From Intestinibacter sp034113885 (GTDB lineage: Bacteria > Bacillota > Clostridia > Peptostreptococcales > Peptostreptococcaceae), in assembly GCF_034113885.1 (NCBI RefSeq), contig NZ_JAXEWM010000005.1:1-13922 (forward strand): 13,922 bases of DNA. The letters run 5' to 3'. The translations under genes were made by a program, and so were the position numbers. A model generated the notes under the pieces. It searched no databases. It was not told where the DNA came from and saw only the letters and a list, made by a program, of their open reading frames with translations. Within the stretch, counting starts at the first letter, position 1; each line of letters opens with the position of its first letter. Positions 7,029 to 13,922 of this stretch are shown here, piece after piece.

Positions 7029-8487
7029 TGATAATAGAGAATATTTAAAAATAAGAGATGAATTTAAAATATATACAAATATAATTAAACCTAACAACAA
7101 TAGTCAGCTAAGTGTTGATTTGAGCAAAATTGAGAAAATAATAAACGAAAAATTGCCAAATACATTGAGTAAAAATGCACCTTATAATTTTCCTGAATTA
7201 TTATTCGATTTAAAATACGAATATTCTAAATTTAGAGAATTTATATTATATGAACATCTAATAGGAAAAAACGTAATAGCTTTAGGTGGAGGATTTAGTA
7301 GTGGTAAATCTAGCTTTTTAAATTCTTTATTAGGTAAAAATATCTTACCATCAGCTATCGATCCATCTACATCTGTGCCAGCCTACATTGTAAATGGCAA
7401 AGAAACAAGCATTTATGGAGTAAATATATTTGATTCAAAGGTAGATATGGATATAAAAGACATAAAATTAATATCTCATGGATTCGGACAATTAGAAGAT
7501 GAACAAGGTGAAGAAATACAGGGAGAAGTCACTCTAGGACATATATTAAACAGTATATTTTTGCAAACTCCACTGCAAAAATATGAAAACATAGCATTTT
7601 TAGACACTCCAGGATATTCTAAAGCAGATACTAAGGATTATTCAGCTAAAACAGATGAGAAGATAGCTAGAGCACAGCTTAACTCTAGTAACTATATACT
7701 TTGGTTCGTACAGGCTGATGCTGGAACTATAACTAATGAGGATATAAATTTCTTAAAGACACTTAGAGAGGATATACCTAAGCTTATTATAGTGAATAAG
7801 GCTGATAAATGTACAAGTGATAATCTTGGCAAGATTGTCAAGAAGATAAGGGAGACTCTTGATTTGAAAGGGATTAAGTATGTCGATGTACTTACTTATT
7901 CTAGGAGAAAGCCTAGTGAATTTGATAGCATTAGAATTAAGCAGTATATAGAATCATGGAATATAAAAGTTGAAAAATCTACATTTGCTAGAAATTTTAA
8001 AATATTATTTTTAAAATGTAAAGATTATTATGATGAGGTTATAGATAAAAATAGTAAAAAATTAAATGATTTAAATAGAATTATAACACTTTGTGATGAT
8101 CAAGTTTTAGCAGATACAATTTCATATATGATTAAAGACACACAAAATAATATAAAATATATGAAGCAACTTATAGAAAAGTTAAAGGAATTAAAGGATG
8201 AATTTTTTACAGAAATAAAATATATATCTGATAAGGTTGGAATTGAAATGCCGGAGCCTTCTCAAATAAGCTTATCAAAAGAAGATATGAAAAATCCTCT
8301 TGGAGAATTGAAAAAATTAAATATTGTTGATAAAAAGAAAGAAAAACAGAAAATTTATAATCTTATGTTGAGAGAATTAATGGATATTAATCCAACTTAT
8401 AATTCTAGCGAAGGTGGATACGAGTATAAAGATACTATTTTTAATTATATAAAAAGTAATATAAGTAACCAAGGTTTGCAGTTTTAA
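7015..8487 (+). CDS. Dynamin-like GTPase B, partner of A, without an obvious paddle
   Basis: A 490-residue dynamin-like GTPase. A helical N-terminal extension of about 85 residues precedes G1 (G92-G-F-S-S-G97-K98-S99). G2 is DPSTSVPAY, G3 is DTPG (197-200) and G4 is NKAD (261-264). The P-loop surroundings (GGFSxGKSS, then LGKx(I/L)L and a TSxP switch) match GTPase A closely, so A and B belong to one lineage. Only about 170-180 residues of helical, Lys-rich stalk follow the G domain, and no hydrophobic hairpin is visible. The start lies inside the end of gene A, with AGGTGAT about 12 bases upstream; this implies translational coupling and near-equal amounts. Paired dynamins such as Campylobacter DLP1/DLP2 form hetero-oligomers, and a similar pairing is inferred here. 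Codon use shifts noticeably at 7741-7930. Confidence 0.85.
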   Translation: MKSDNDNREYLKIRDEFKIYTNIIKPNNNSQLSVDLSKIEKIINEKLPNTLSKNAPYNFPELLFDLKYEYSKFREFILYEHLIGKNVIALGGGFSSGKSSFLNSLLGKNILPSAIDPSTSVPAYIVNGKETSIYGVNIFDSKVDMDIKDIKLISHGFGQLEDEQGEEIQGEVTLGHILNSIFLQTPLQKYENIAFLDTPGYSKADTKDYSAKTDEKIARAQLNSSNYILWFVQADAGTITNEDINFLKTLREDIPKLIIVNKADKCTSDNLGKIVKKIRETLDLKGIKYVDVLTYSRRKPSEFDSIRIKQYIESWNIKVEKSTFARNFKILFLKCKDYYDEVIDKNSKKLNDLNRIITLCDDQVLADTISYMIKDTQNNIKYMKQLIEKLKELKDEFFTEIKYISDKVGIEMPEPSQISLSKEDMKNPLGELKKLNIVDKKKEKQKIYNLMLRELMDINPTYNSSEGGYEYKDTIFNYIKSNISNQGLQF

Positions 8488-8501
8488 TAGGAGATAATTT
8501 T

Positions 8502-10076
8502 ATGAAGAAATTAGATGAAATAAGTATAAATGCCAAACAGTTATATGAGGATTTGAGAGATTTAGAGGAATCTACAAAAAAAGAAAATTTGAAAGATATT
8601 GATTTTGATTATTTTAGAGGTTTAGCAAAACAAAATGCATTTAAGGATCATATTTTAAAAGATGAGAGTGAATATATTCAGAAAAATTATTTATATTTAA
8701 TGAGTTCATTATTAATGTTTAATAATAAAGAAGATATAAAAAATAGTCAGATTCTTTATATCAGTAGATTGATTGAAGGATTTTGTAATAAAAATTTAGA
8801 TATAGAAAATATATATTCTCATACTATGATTATGAGTGGGGTACAAATTAGTGATTGTATAGAAATAATTAAAGATTACAAAGATGTATTTGTAGTGGAT
8901 TCTTTAATTTGTGCAAATATAAAAGGTAGAGCTAATGATGAAGTATTAGAATATTTAAGTGAAATTTATTCTATTATGGGGATTAAATCTGATAAATTTA
9001 AAGATTTAATGAATTTATGTAATGTTATATTAGAGAATGATTCTTCAAAAATATTAGAAATAGAAATGAGAGATATTGGTAGATATAGACATCATATAAA
9101 TAAAATGTTTAAAGAAAAAGTATTTTATGATCTTGAAGATATAGATGAAAATGAACAGGGAGATATAATATTATTGAATTATAGCTTAGATATGAAACTT
9201 AGAAATATAAAATCTAAGTTAAAAATTCTATATGCAGATTCTGAAAAACATTTTTATTGTGATGTATATAATGATAATGCAGAAAATATTGTAGCATATA
9301 ATGATAAATTTAATATAGATATGAGTTATCATTTTAAAACAAAAAGTGTAGATAATATGGGATTAAGTGAAGGTTATATTAATTTAGATAAGTACATGTT
9401 AAAAAAAATAAGTTTTATAAATTGTGAGTTTAATGGAATTATAGGTATTAAATCAACTAATAAAGATATTAATTTTGTAAATTGTACAATAGAAAATATT
9501 AAAGAAAACTATATCTATTATAAAGATGAAAAAAACTTTATTCAGCATAAAATAATAGTACCAATTAATTTAAAAAATGCTAGTTTTATGAAATGTGATA
9601 TAAAGAATTGTAAAATTTTAGACCGTCGTGATATAAAAGAGGATGATTATTCCATGATGATATTTGAAAAATGTATATTTAAAAAAGTTAATTTTATTAG
9701 TTGTGAAATGGGAGTTGGATATCATAGAACTGATATTCCGATATTAAAATTGTATGACTCTAAAATGGAAGAATGTACATTTATAGATAATATATGTTTA
9801 TTACGTTATAAAATAATTAATATGAAAGATTCAGAAATAAATAAAGCTTTATTTAAAAAATGTATATTATTAAGAGCAATCTATGATTATTCTCTTATTA
9901 AGGCAAATAATAGTAAAATAACAAATAGTAAATTTGAAGATTGTTATGGTGAAAGTGAACAAGATTGGTATGGAGAAAAGAAAGTTACAGGATGTATATT
10001 TGATTTAGAAAATAGAAGTAAAGAAGAAAATAATAAGTTTATAAATTGTAAGTTCCGTGAAATAGTAAAAAGTTAA
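8502..10076 (+). CDS. Helical (TerB-like?) plus pentapeptide-like beta-helix protein, copy 1
   Basis: A 524-residue two-part protein. Residues 1-230 are predicted mainly helical. Within them, the stretch from FVVDSLICANI (about 130-140) to NLCNVILEN (about 171-179) resembles TerB-like all-helical domains by its hydrophobic pattern and length; this is a by-eye inference. Residues about 302-520 carry repeated F-x-x-C-x-F/I units (FINCEF 305, FVNCTI 325, FMKCDI 362, FEKCIF 388, FISCEM 398, FKKCIL 451, FINCKF 513), typical of a right-handed beta-helix related to pentapeptide-repeat folds. There is no signal peptide and no membrane segment. AGGAGATAA precedes ATG. It lies 14 bp after GTPase B and next to a close paralogue. 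The probable role is adaptor or sensor for the adjacent GTPases; no enzymatic motif is seen. Confidence 0.75.
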   Translation: MKKLDEISINAKQLYEDLRDLEESTKKENLKDIDFDYFRGLAKQNAFKDHILKDESEYIQKNYLYLMSSLLMFNNKEDIKNSQILYISRLIEGFCNKNLDIENIYSHTMIMSGVQISDCIEIIKDYKDVFVVDSLICANIKGRANDEVLEYLSEIYSIMGIKSDKFKDLMNLCNVILENDSSKILEIEMRDIGRYRHHINKMFKEKVFYDLEDIDENEQGDIILLNYSLDMKLRNIKSKLKILYADSEKHFYCDVYNDNAENIVAYNDKFNIDMSYHFKTKSVDNMGLSEGYINLDKYMLKKISFINCEFNGIIGIKSTNKDINFVNCTIENIKENYIYYKDEKNFIQHKIIVPINLKNASFMKCDIKNCKILDRRDIKEDDYSMMIFEKCIFKKVNFISCEMGVGYHRTDIPILKLYDSKMEECTFIDNICLLRYKIINMKDSEINKALFKKCILLRAIYDYSLIKANNSKITNSKFEDCYGESEQDWYGEKKVTGCIFDLENRSKEENNKFINCKFREIVKS

Positions 10077-10096
10077 TTTTTAAGGGTGATAATTTT

Positions 10097-11668
10097 ATGA
10101 AAAAAATAGATGAAATAAATAAAAAAGTTAAAGAAATATATGAGGAATTAAAAGAGTTAGAAGAATCTATGAAGAATGAAAAAACTAAAGAAATAGACTT
10201 CAATTATTTTAGAGGTGCAGCTAAACAAAATGCTTTTAAAGATCATATATTAAAAGATGAAAATGAGTATATTCAAAAGAACTATTTGTATTTACTAAGT
10301 TCGTTGTTAATGTTCGATAATAAAGAAGATATAAAAAATAGTCAAATTATGTATATTAGTAGATTAATTGAAGGATTTTCTAATAAAAGTTTAGATATAG
10401 AAAATATATATTCTAATACTATGATTATGAATGGATCACAAATTAGCAATTGTATAGAAGTTATTAAAGAGTATATGGATGTATTTGTAGTAGATTCTTT
10501 AATTTGTGCAAATATAAAAGGCAAAGCTAATGATCAAATATTAGAATATTTAAGTGAAATTTATTTTATTATGGGATTTAAATTAGAGCAAATTAACGAA
10601 TTAATGAATTTATGCAATGCTATATTAGAAAATAAACCCGAATATGTATTTAAAATAAAGAATAAAAATATTGAAAATTATAAACATCATATTAATAGAG
10701 TTTTTAAAGAAAAAGTATTTTATGATTTTGAAAAAATAAATCAAAATGATAAGGATGATGTAATATTACTTAACTATACTTTAGATATGACATGTAAAAA
10801 TTTAAAATCTAAATTTGAAATACAACGTAAAGTTTGTGGAAACTTTCCATCAATGTATATTGTAGAAGAAAATGAAAAATTTAATATAAATATGAATTAT
10901 TATTTTAATGTAAATAATATAGAGGATATTGGATTAAATGAAGGATATATAAATTTAGATAAATATCATTTCAATAGTATAAAATTTGTGAATTGTCATT
11001 TTAATGGGATTTTAGGAATTAAAGGAAATAGTAAAAATATAGAATTTATAAATTGCTGTTTTGAGAATATAAAAGTTAATTATATTTATCATTATAGAAA
11101 AGATGACACATATGAATATATGGCTATACATGATAGAATAACACCAATTGATTTAAGTAATACTTATTTTGAAAATTGTGAAATAAAAAATTGCAAATTT
11201 ATAGATGAAAGGACGATATTGATAAATAAAGTTTATCATATAATGATTTTTAATAATTGTGAATTTAAAAATGTTAAATTTATTGATTGTATAATAGATT
11301 TAAAATATGATGAGGTTTCTATAGCGGAGGAATGTTCTATGTTAAAATTTTTAAAATCAAAGTTATATAATTGTGAATTTATAGATAATATATCTTTTAG
11401 ATATGATTCTATGATTAAAATGAAAGATTCATATATCAATCAAAGTATATTTAAACAATGTAAATTATTAGATTCTAGATTTAATGATTATGCTATTAAA
11501 TTGAATAATAGCAAAGTATTAAATAGTATATTTGAAGATTGTTGTTGTCGAAGCAGTAGAGATTGGAAAGGGAAAACAAGGATTATAGGATATATGTTTA
11601 AATTAGAAAATAAAAGTATAGAAGAAAATAATAAATTTATAAATTGTGAATTTGAAAAAATTAAATAG
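10097..11668 (+). CDS. Helical (TerB-like?) plus pentapeptide-like beta-helix protein, copy 2
   Basis: A 523-residue paralogue of the preceding gene, aligned without gaps over the first 230 or so residues. By hand count 110 of 130 residues are identical over 31-160, but only 37 of 70 over 161-230. The beta-helix part keeps the Cys-centred units (FVNCHF 297, FINCCF 317, FENCEI 358, FIDCII 395, FKQCKL 452, FINCEF 514) while the surrounding residues have changed. DNA around the start (GATAATTTTATGAA) is identical in both copies, so the duplication included the leader. AAGGGTGAT serves as Shine-Dalgarno. Gaps are 20 bp to copy 1 and 16 bp to GTPase C. Two diverging copies in one operon suggest a shared docking domain with different surfaces presented by the beta-helix; function is not established. 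Confidence 0.75.
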   Translation: MKKIDEINKKVKEIYEELKELEESMKNEKTKEIDFNYFRGAAKQNAFKDHILKDENEYIQKNYLYLLSSLLMFDNKEDIKNSQIMYISRLIEGFSNKSLDIENIYSNTMIMNGSQISNCIEVIKEYMDVFVVDSLICANIKGKANDQILEYLSEIYFIMGFKLEQINELMNLCNAILENKPEYVFKIKNKNIENYKHHINRVFKEKVFYDFEKINQNDKDDVILLNYTLDMTCKNLKSKFEIQRKVCGNFPSMYIVEENEKFNINMNYYFNVNNIEDIGLNEGYINLDKYHFNSIKFVNCHFNGILGIKGNSKNIEFINCCFENIKVNYIYHYRKDDTYEYMAIHDRITPIDLSNTYFENCEIKNCKFIDERTILINKVYHIMIFNNCEFKNVKFIDCIIDLKYDEVSIAEECSMLKFLKSKLYNCEFIDNISFRYDSMIKMKDSYINQSIFKQCKLLDSRFNDYAIKLNNSKVLNSIFEDCCCRSSRDWKGKTRIIGYMFKLENKSIEENNKFINCEFEKIK

Positions 11669-11684
11669 TAAATAGAGGTATAGT

Positions 11685-13814
11685 ATGTTTAATATAAATG
11701 ATAGAAAGTTTGATAATATAAATAAAAATTTATATAAAATTTGTAATAATTTAGATAAAAATATAATAAATTACGATATAACACCATTAAAACAAATAAA
11801 AAACAATTTTAAACTAAAAATAGACGAATTTTACAGAGAAGATAGAAAACTAAACATAGGAATTATAGGACAAGTTAAAGTAGGAAAATCATCATTTTTA
11901 AATACAGTTATATTTAATGGTAAGGAGATACTTCCTAAAGCCGCAACACCAAAGACAGCAACTCTTACAAAAATAGAATATAGCGATGAAAACTATATAG
12001 AAATAGAGTACTATACAGAATCTGAATGGAAAATAATTGAACGAGATGCAAAAGTAGACTCAAACTTAAATCAATATATGGTATCTAAAGAAATTATAAA
12101 TATGGTGAAAAACAATAATATAGACCCATATACATACATAAAAAATAAAAATGAAAAAATAAAATTTGATTCATATGAAGATTTGATAGGAGAATTAAAT
12201 ACCTATATAGGAGAAGATGGAAAATTAACTCCATTAGTAAAAAGTGTAAAATTGTATATGAATAAAGAAGAGTTAAAAGAAATATCAATAGTAGATACTC
12301 CTGGATTAAATGACCCTATTATATCTAGAACTGATAAAACGAAGCAATTTATAGAAATGTGTGATGTAGTATTTTTTCTAAGTAAATCAGTACCTTTTTT
12401 AGAAGCACATGAAATGGAATTACTTACATCTCAACTTCCTCAAAAGGGTGTACAAAGGATAGTTCTTATAGCAAGTCAACAGGATAGTGCCATAATAGAT
12501 ACTTTATGGGATTGTGATACATTAGAAGAAGCATATATAGATGTGCAAAAAAGACTAAAAAAGAGAGCAAAAGATGAATTTAATAAGATAATCGATAGAT
12601 ATAAAACGGCAGTTAATAAAGAAAATATAATTAAAATTTTACAGGAATGTAAAGAACCTGTAATTGTATCATCTATGACATATAACATGTCTAAAAAACA
12701 AATAGAGAATTACAATGAAGAAGAACAAAATGTATATGAAAATTTAAATTATACAGATGAAATAGATAATGATTGGCTAAATAAAATAGGAAATATCGAT
12801 GAAGTAAAAGCTATATTTGAAGAAGTAGTAGAAGAAAAAGAAAAAACACTAATACAAAAAGCAAATACATTTATACCTAATGTAAAAAATGAATTGAAAA
12901 TAGAATTAAACAATATATTAGACACAGTCAATAAGAGAATAAATCTTTTAAGTGATAATGATAAAAATGAATTAGAAAATAAGAAAAAAAGTATGCAGCA
13001 TCAAATTAACGATATAAAAGCTGAGTTAGAAGGTATATTTGGAGATTTAAATATAACAATGGAAAAAAATAGATTAGAAGGAGTAGGAGAGCTAAGGGAA
13101 ATCAGCAGAGAATATTCAAATATAAGTGAAAAAACTGGTACTATAACACATGTGGAAACTTATAGGGTGTCTACATCTGTATGGTATAAACCGTCTACTT
13201 GGGGAACTAGCCGACCAGAAAGCTATTGTTACGAAGAACAATATTATTATTTAGATGCTTCTGATGCTCTTGAAAATATAAGAAACTTTGCAAATGAATC
13301 TATAACTACAATAGAAAAAACCTTCGATAAAGCAGTTAATCTATCAGATTTAAAGAGAAGGCTTTTAAATATAGTAGTAGATCAATTTGATACAGCAGAT
13401 GAAAATTACGATGCTGGATATTTTAAGATGTTAGCTCAAAAGACAATAAACGATATTAATTTTCCAATTATAAAAATCGATGTACAAGATTATTTAAATG
13501 AAATATCTTCTAAGTTCTCAGGAGAAGTCACAAATTCATCTGATAAATCTAACTTAAAAATGATTCTAGGTAATACTATCAGTAAATTATTAGATGTGAT
13601 TACAGATAAATTTTCAGATGAAGTTCAATCTATGAAGGCTAATTTAAATAATATAAAAGCGAGCTTTGTGGATAACCTATTAAAAAATATAGAAGATGAA
13701 TTCAATATAATCTTACAACAATGCGAAAATAAAGAAGCTGAGATAAAAAATAATAAAGAATTTGTTAAATTAGTTGAAGGTATATTAAACGATGAGATGC
13801 TAAAGAATTTATAA
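11685..13814 (+). CDS. Dynamin-like GTPase C, LeoA/HP0731-like
   Basis: A 709-residue dynamin-like GTPase of a different lineage from A and B. G1 is G62-Q-V-K-V-G67-K68-S69. The following LPKAATPKTATLTKI stretch is a signature I associate with LeoA/HP0731-type bacterial dynamins, and it contains the switch Thr. G3 is DTPG (204-207). The G4 position reads ASQQDS (263-268), lacking the usual Lys of N/TKxD; SSM (329-331) may be G5. A long helical stalk (about 380-480) leads to an aromatic segment (VWYKPSTWGTSRP, about 499-511) and then YYYLDASDALENIRNF, in the position of a membrane-contact loop. A second helical half closes the protein. GAGG (11675-11678) is the Shine-Dalgarno. LeoA was linked to enterotoxin release in E. 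coli; carrying that role over here is not justified. Confidence 0.83.
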   Translation: MFNINDRKFDNINKNLYKICNNLDKNIINYDITPLKQIKNNFKLKIDEFYREDRKLNIGIIGQVKVGKSSFLNTVIFNGKEILPKAATPKTATLTKIEYSDENYIEIEYYTESEWKIIERDAKVDSNLNQYMVSKEIINMVKNNNIDPYTYIKNKNEKIKFDSYEDLIGELNTYIGEDGKLTPLVKSVKLYMNKEELKEISIVDTPGLNDPIISRTDKTKQFIEMCDVVFFLSKSVPFLEAHEMELLTSQLPQKGVQRIVLIASQQDSAIIDTLWDCDTLEEAYIDVQKRLKKRAKDEFNKIIDRYKTAVNKENIIKILQECKEPVIVSSMTYNMSKKQIENYNEEEQNVYENLNYTDEIDNDWLNKIGNIDEVKAIFEEVVEEKEKTLIQKANTFIPNVKNELKIELNNILDTVNKRINLLSDNDKNELENKKKSMQHQINDIKAELEGIFGDLNITMEKNRLEGVGELREISREYSNISEKTGTITHVETYRVSTSVWYKPSTWGTSRPESYCYEEQYYYLDASDALENIRNFANESITTIEKTFDKAVNLSDLKRRLLNIVVDQFDTADENYDAGYFKMLAQKTINDINFPIIKIDVQDYLNEISSKFSGEVTNSSDKSNLKMILGNTISKLLDVITDKFSDEVQSMKANLNNIKASFVDNLLKNIEDEFNIILQQCENKEAEIKNNKEFVKLVEGILNDEMLKNL

Positions 13815-13843
13815 TAACAGAATTTTAGAAATTGGAGGAATAT

Positions 13844-13922
13844 ATGTTAGAGGGAAATAATTATACTGATTTATTATTAAAAGTAACATCAAACGACGAT
13901 ATTCAAGAGATACCGGAAGAAT
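13844..13922 (+). CDS. Start of a further gene of the dynamin cluster (partial)
   Basis: A strong TGGAGGAA Shine-Dalgarno (13833-13840) precedes ATG at 13844, and 26 codons remain open to the window edge, beginning MLEGNNYTDLLLKV. The gap to GTPase C is 29 bp with no terminator, so it should belong to the same operon. The fragment is too short to identify; the acidic N-terminus shows no motif or signal peptide. Confidence 0.6.
   Translation, partial: MLEGNNYTDLLLKVTSNDDIQEIPEE

Larger units (their letters stand above)
8488..11668 (+). repeat. Tandem gene duplication including the translation leader
   Basis: Two units, about 8488-10076 and 10080-11668, are each about 1.59 kb. They encode the two paralogues and share the GATAATTTTATGAA start context. 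DNA and protein are most similar in the first 500 or so bases of each gene and diverge towards the 3' ends. There are no flanking mobile-element features. Confidence 0.75.

Noticed and set aside
9400..11660. CRISPR-like periodicity from repeated AATTGT/AATTGTGA words
   Set aside because: The words come from codons for the repeated Asn-Cys and Phe units of the beta-helix; there are no constant repeats with unique spacers.
8502..11668. Qnr-like pentapeptide-repeat quinolone-resistance proteins
   Set aside because: The repeats lack the regular A(D/N)LxF pattern, the proteins are more than twice Qnr length, and they carry a large helical N-terminal half.
8502..11668. Split or frameshifted single gene for the two beta-helix proteins
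   Set aside because: Both copies are full length, start with their own Shine-Dalgarno and align end to end, so they are a duplication and not fragments.
5397..13922. Prophage or transposon carrying the dynamin cluster
   Set aside because: No integrase, transposase, terminal repeats, tRNA target or phage structural gene is visible within the window.

Overview
The DNA is very AT-rich. Coding sequences use mainly ATA for Ile, AGA for Arg and AAA for Lys, and Shine-Dalgarno sites are strong GGAGG or GGGG types. This points to a low-GC Firmicute, most likely a clostridium of the Peptostreptococcaceae type; the placement is an inference. All genes but one are on the + strand. No tRNA, rRNA, CRISPR array, transposase or integrase was seen.

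Housekeeping half (1-5180). The 3' tail of an unidentified gene (to 82) shares a bidirectional terminator with a minus-strand radical SAM gene of the YtqA/TIGR01212 type (132-1073). A 474-bp AT-rich divergent spacer follows. It holds three short palindromes, an extended -10 promoter and a likely catabolite-responsive element. Next come a small-type transaldolase (1548-2195) and a transketolase (2259-4241), a non-oxidative pentose phosphate pair closed by a hairpin terminator. A Cof-type HAD phosphatase (4334-5107) has its own terminator.

Accessory half (about 5184 to the right edge). Five complete genes and the start of a sixth are packed head to tail with gaps of -14, 14, 20, 16 and 29 bp and no internal terminator, so they look like one operon. 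They are: dynamin-like GTPase A with a hydrophobic hairpin; dynamin-like GTPase B, overlapping A by 14 bp; two tandem paralogues with a helical, possibly TerB-like N-terminal half and a Cys-rich, pentapeptide-like beta-helix C-terminal half; and a larger dynamin-like GTPase C of a different lineage (LeoA/HP0731-like). The sixth gene starts at 13844 and runs off the window.

The working model, which is inference, is a multi-component membrane-remodelling or membrane-protection machine. The A/B pair would act as a hetero-oligomer like other paired bacterial dynamins, C would be a second dynamin module, and the two beta-helix proteins would be adaptors or sensors. This cluster is the part of the window most likely to be a little-described system.
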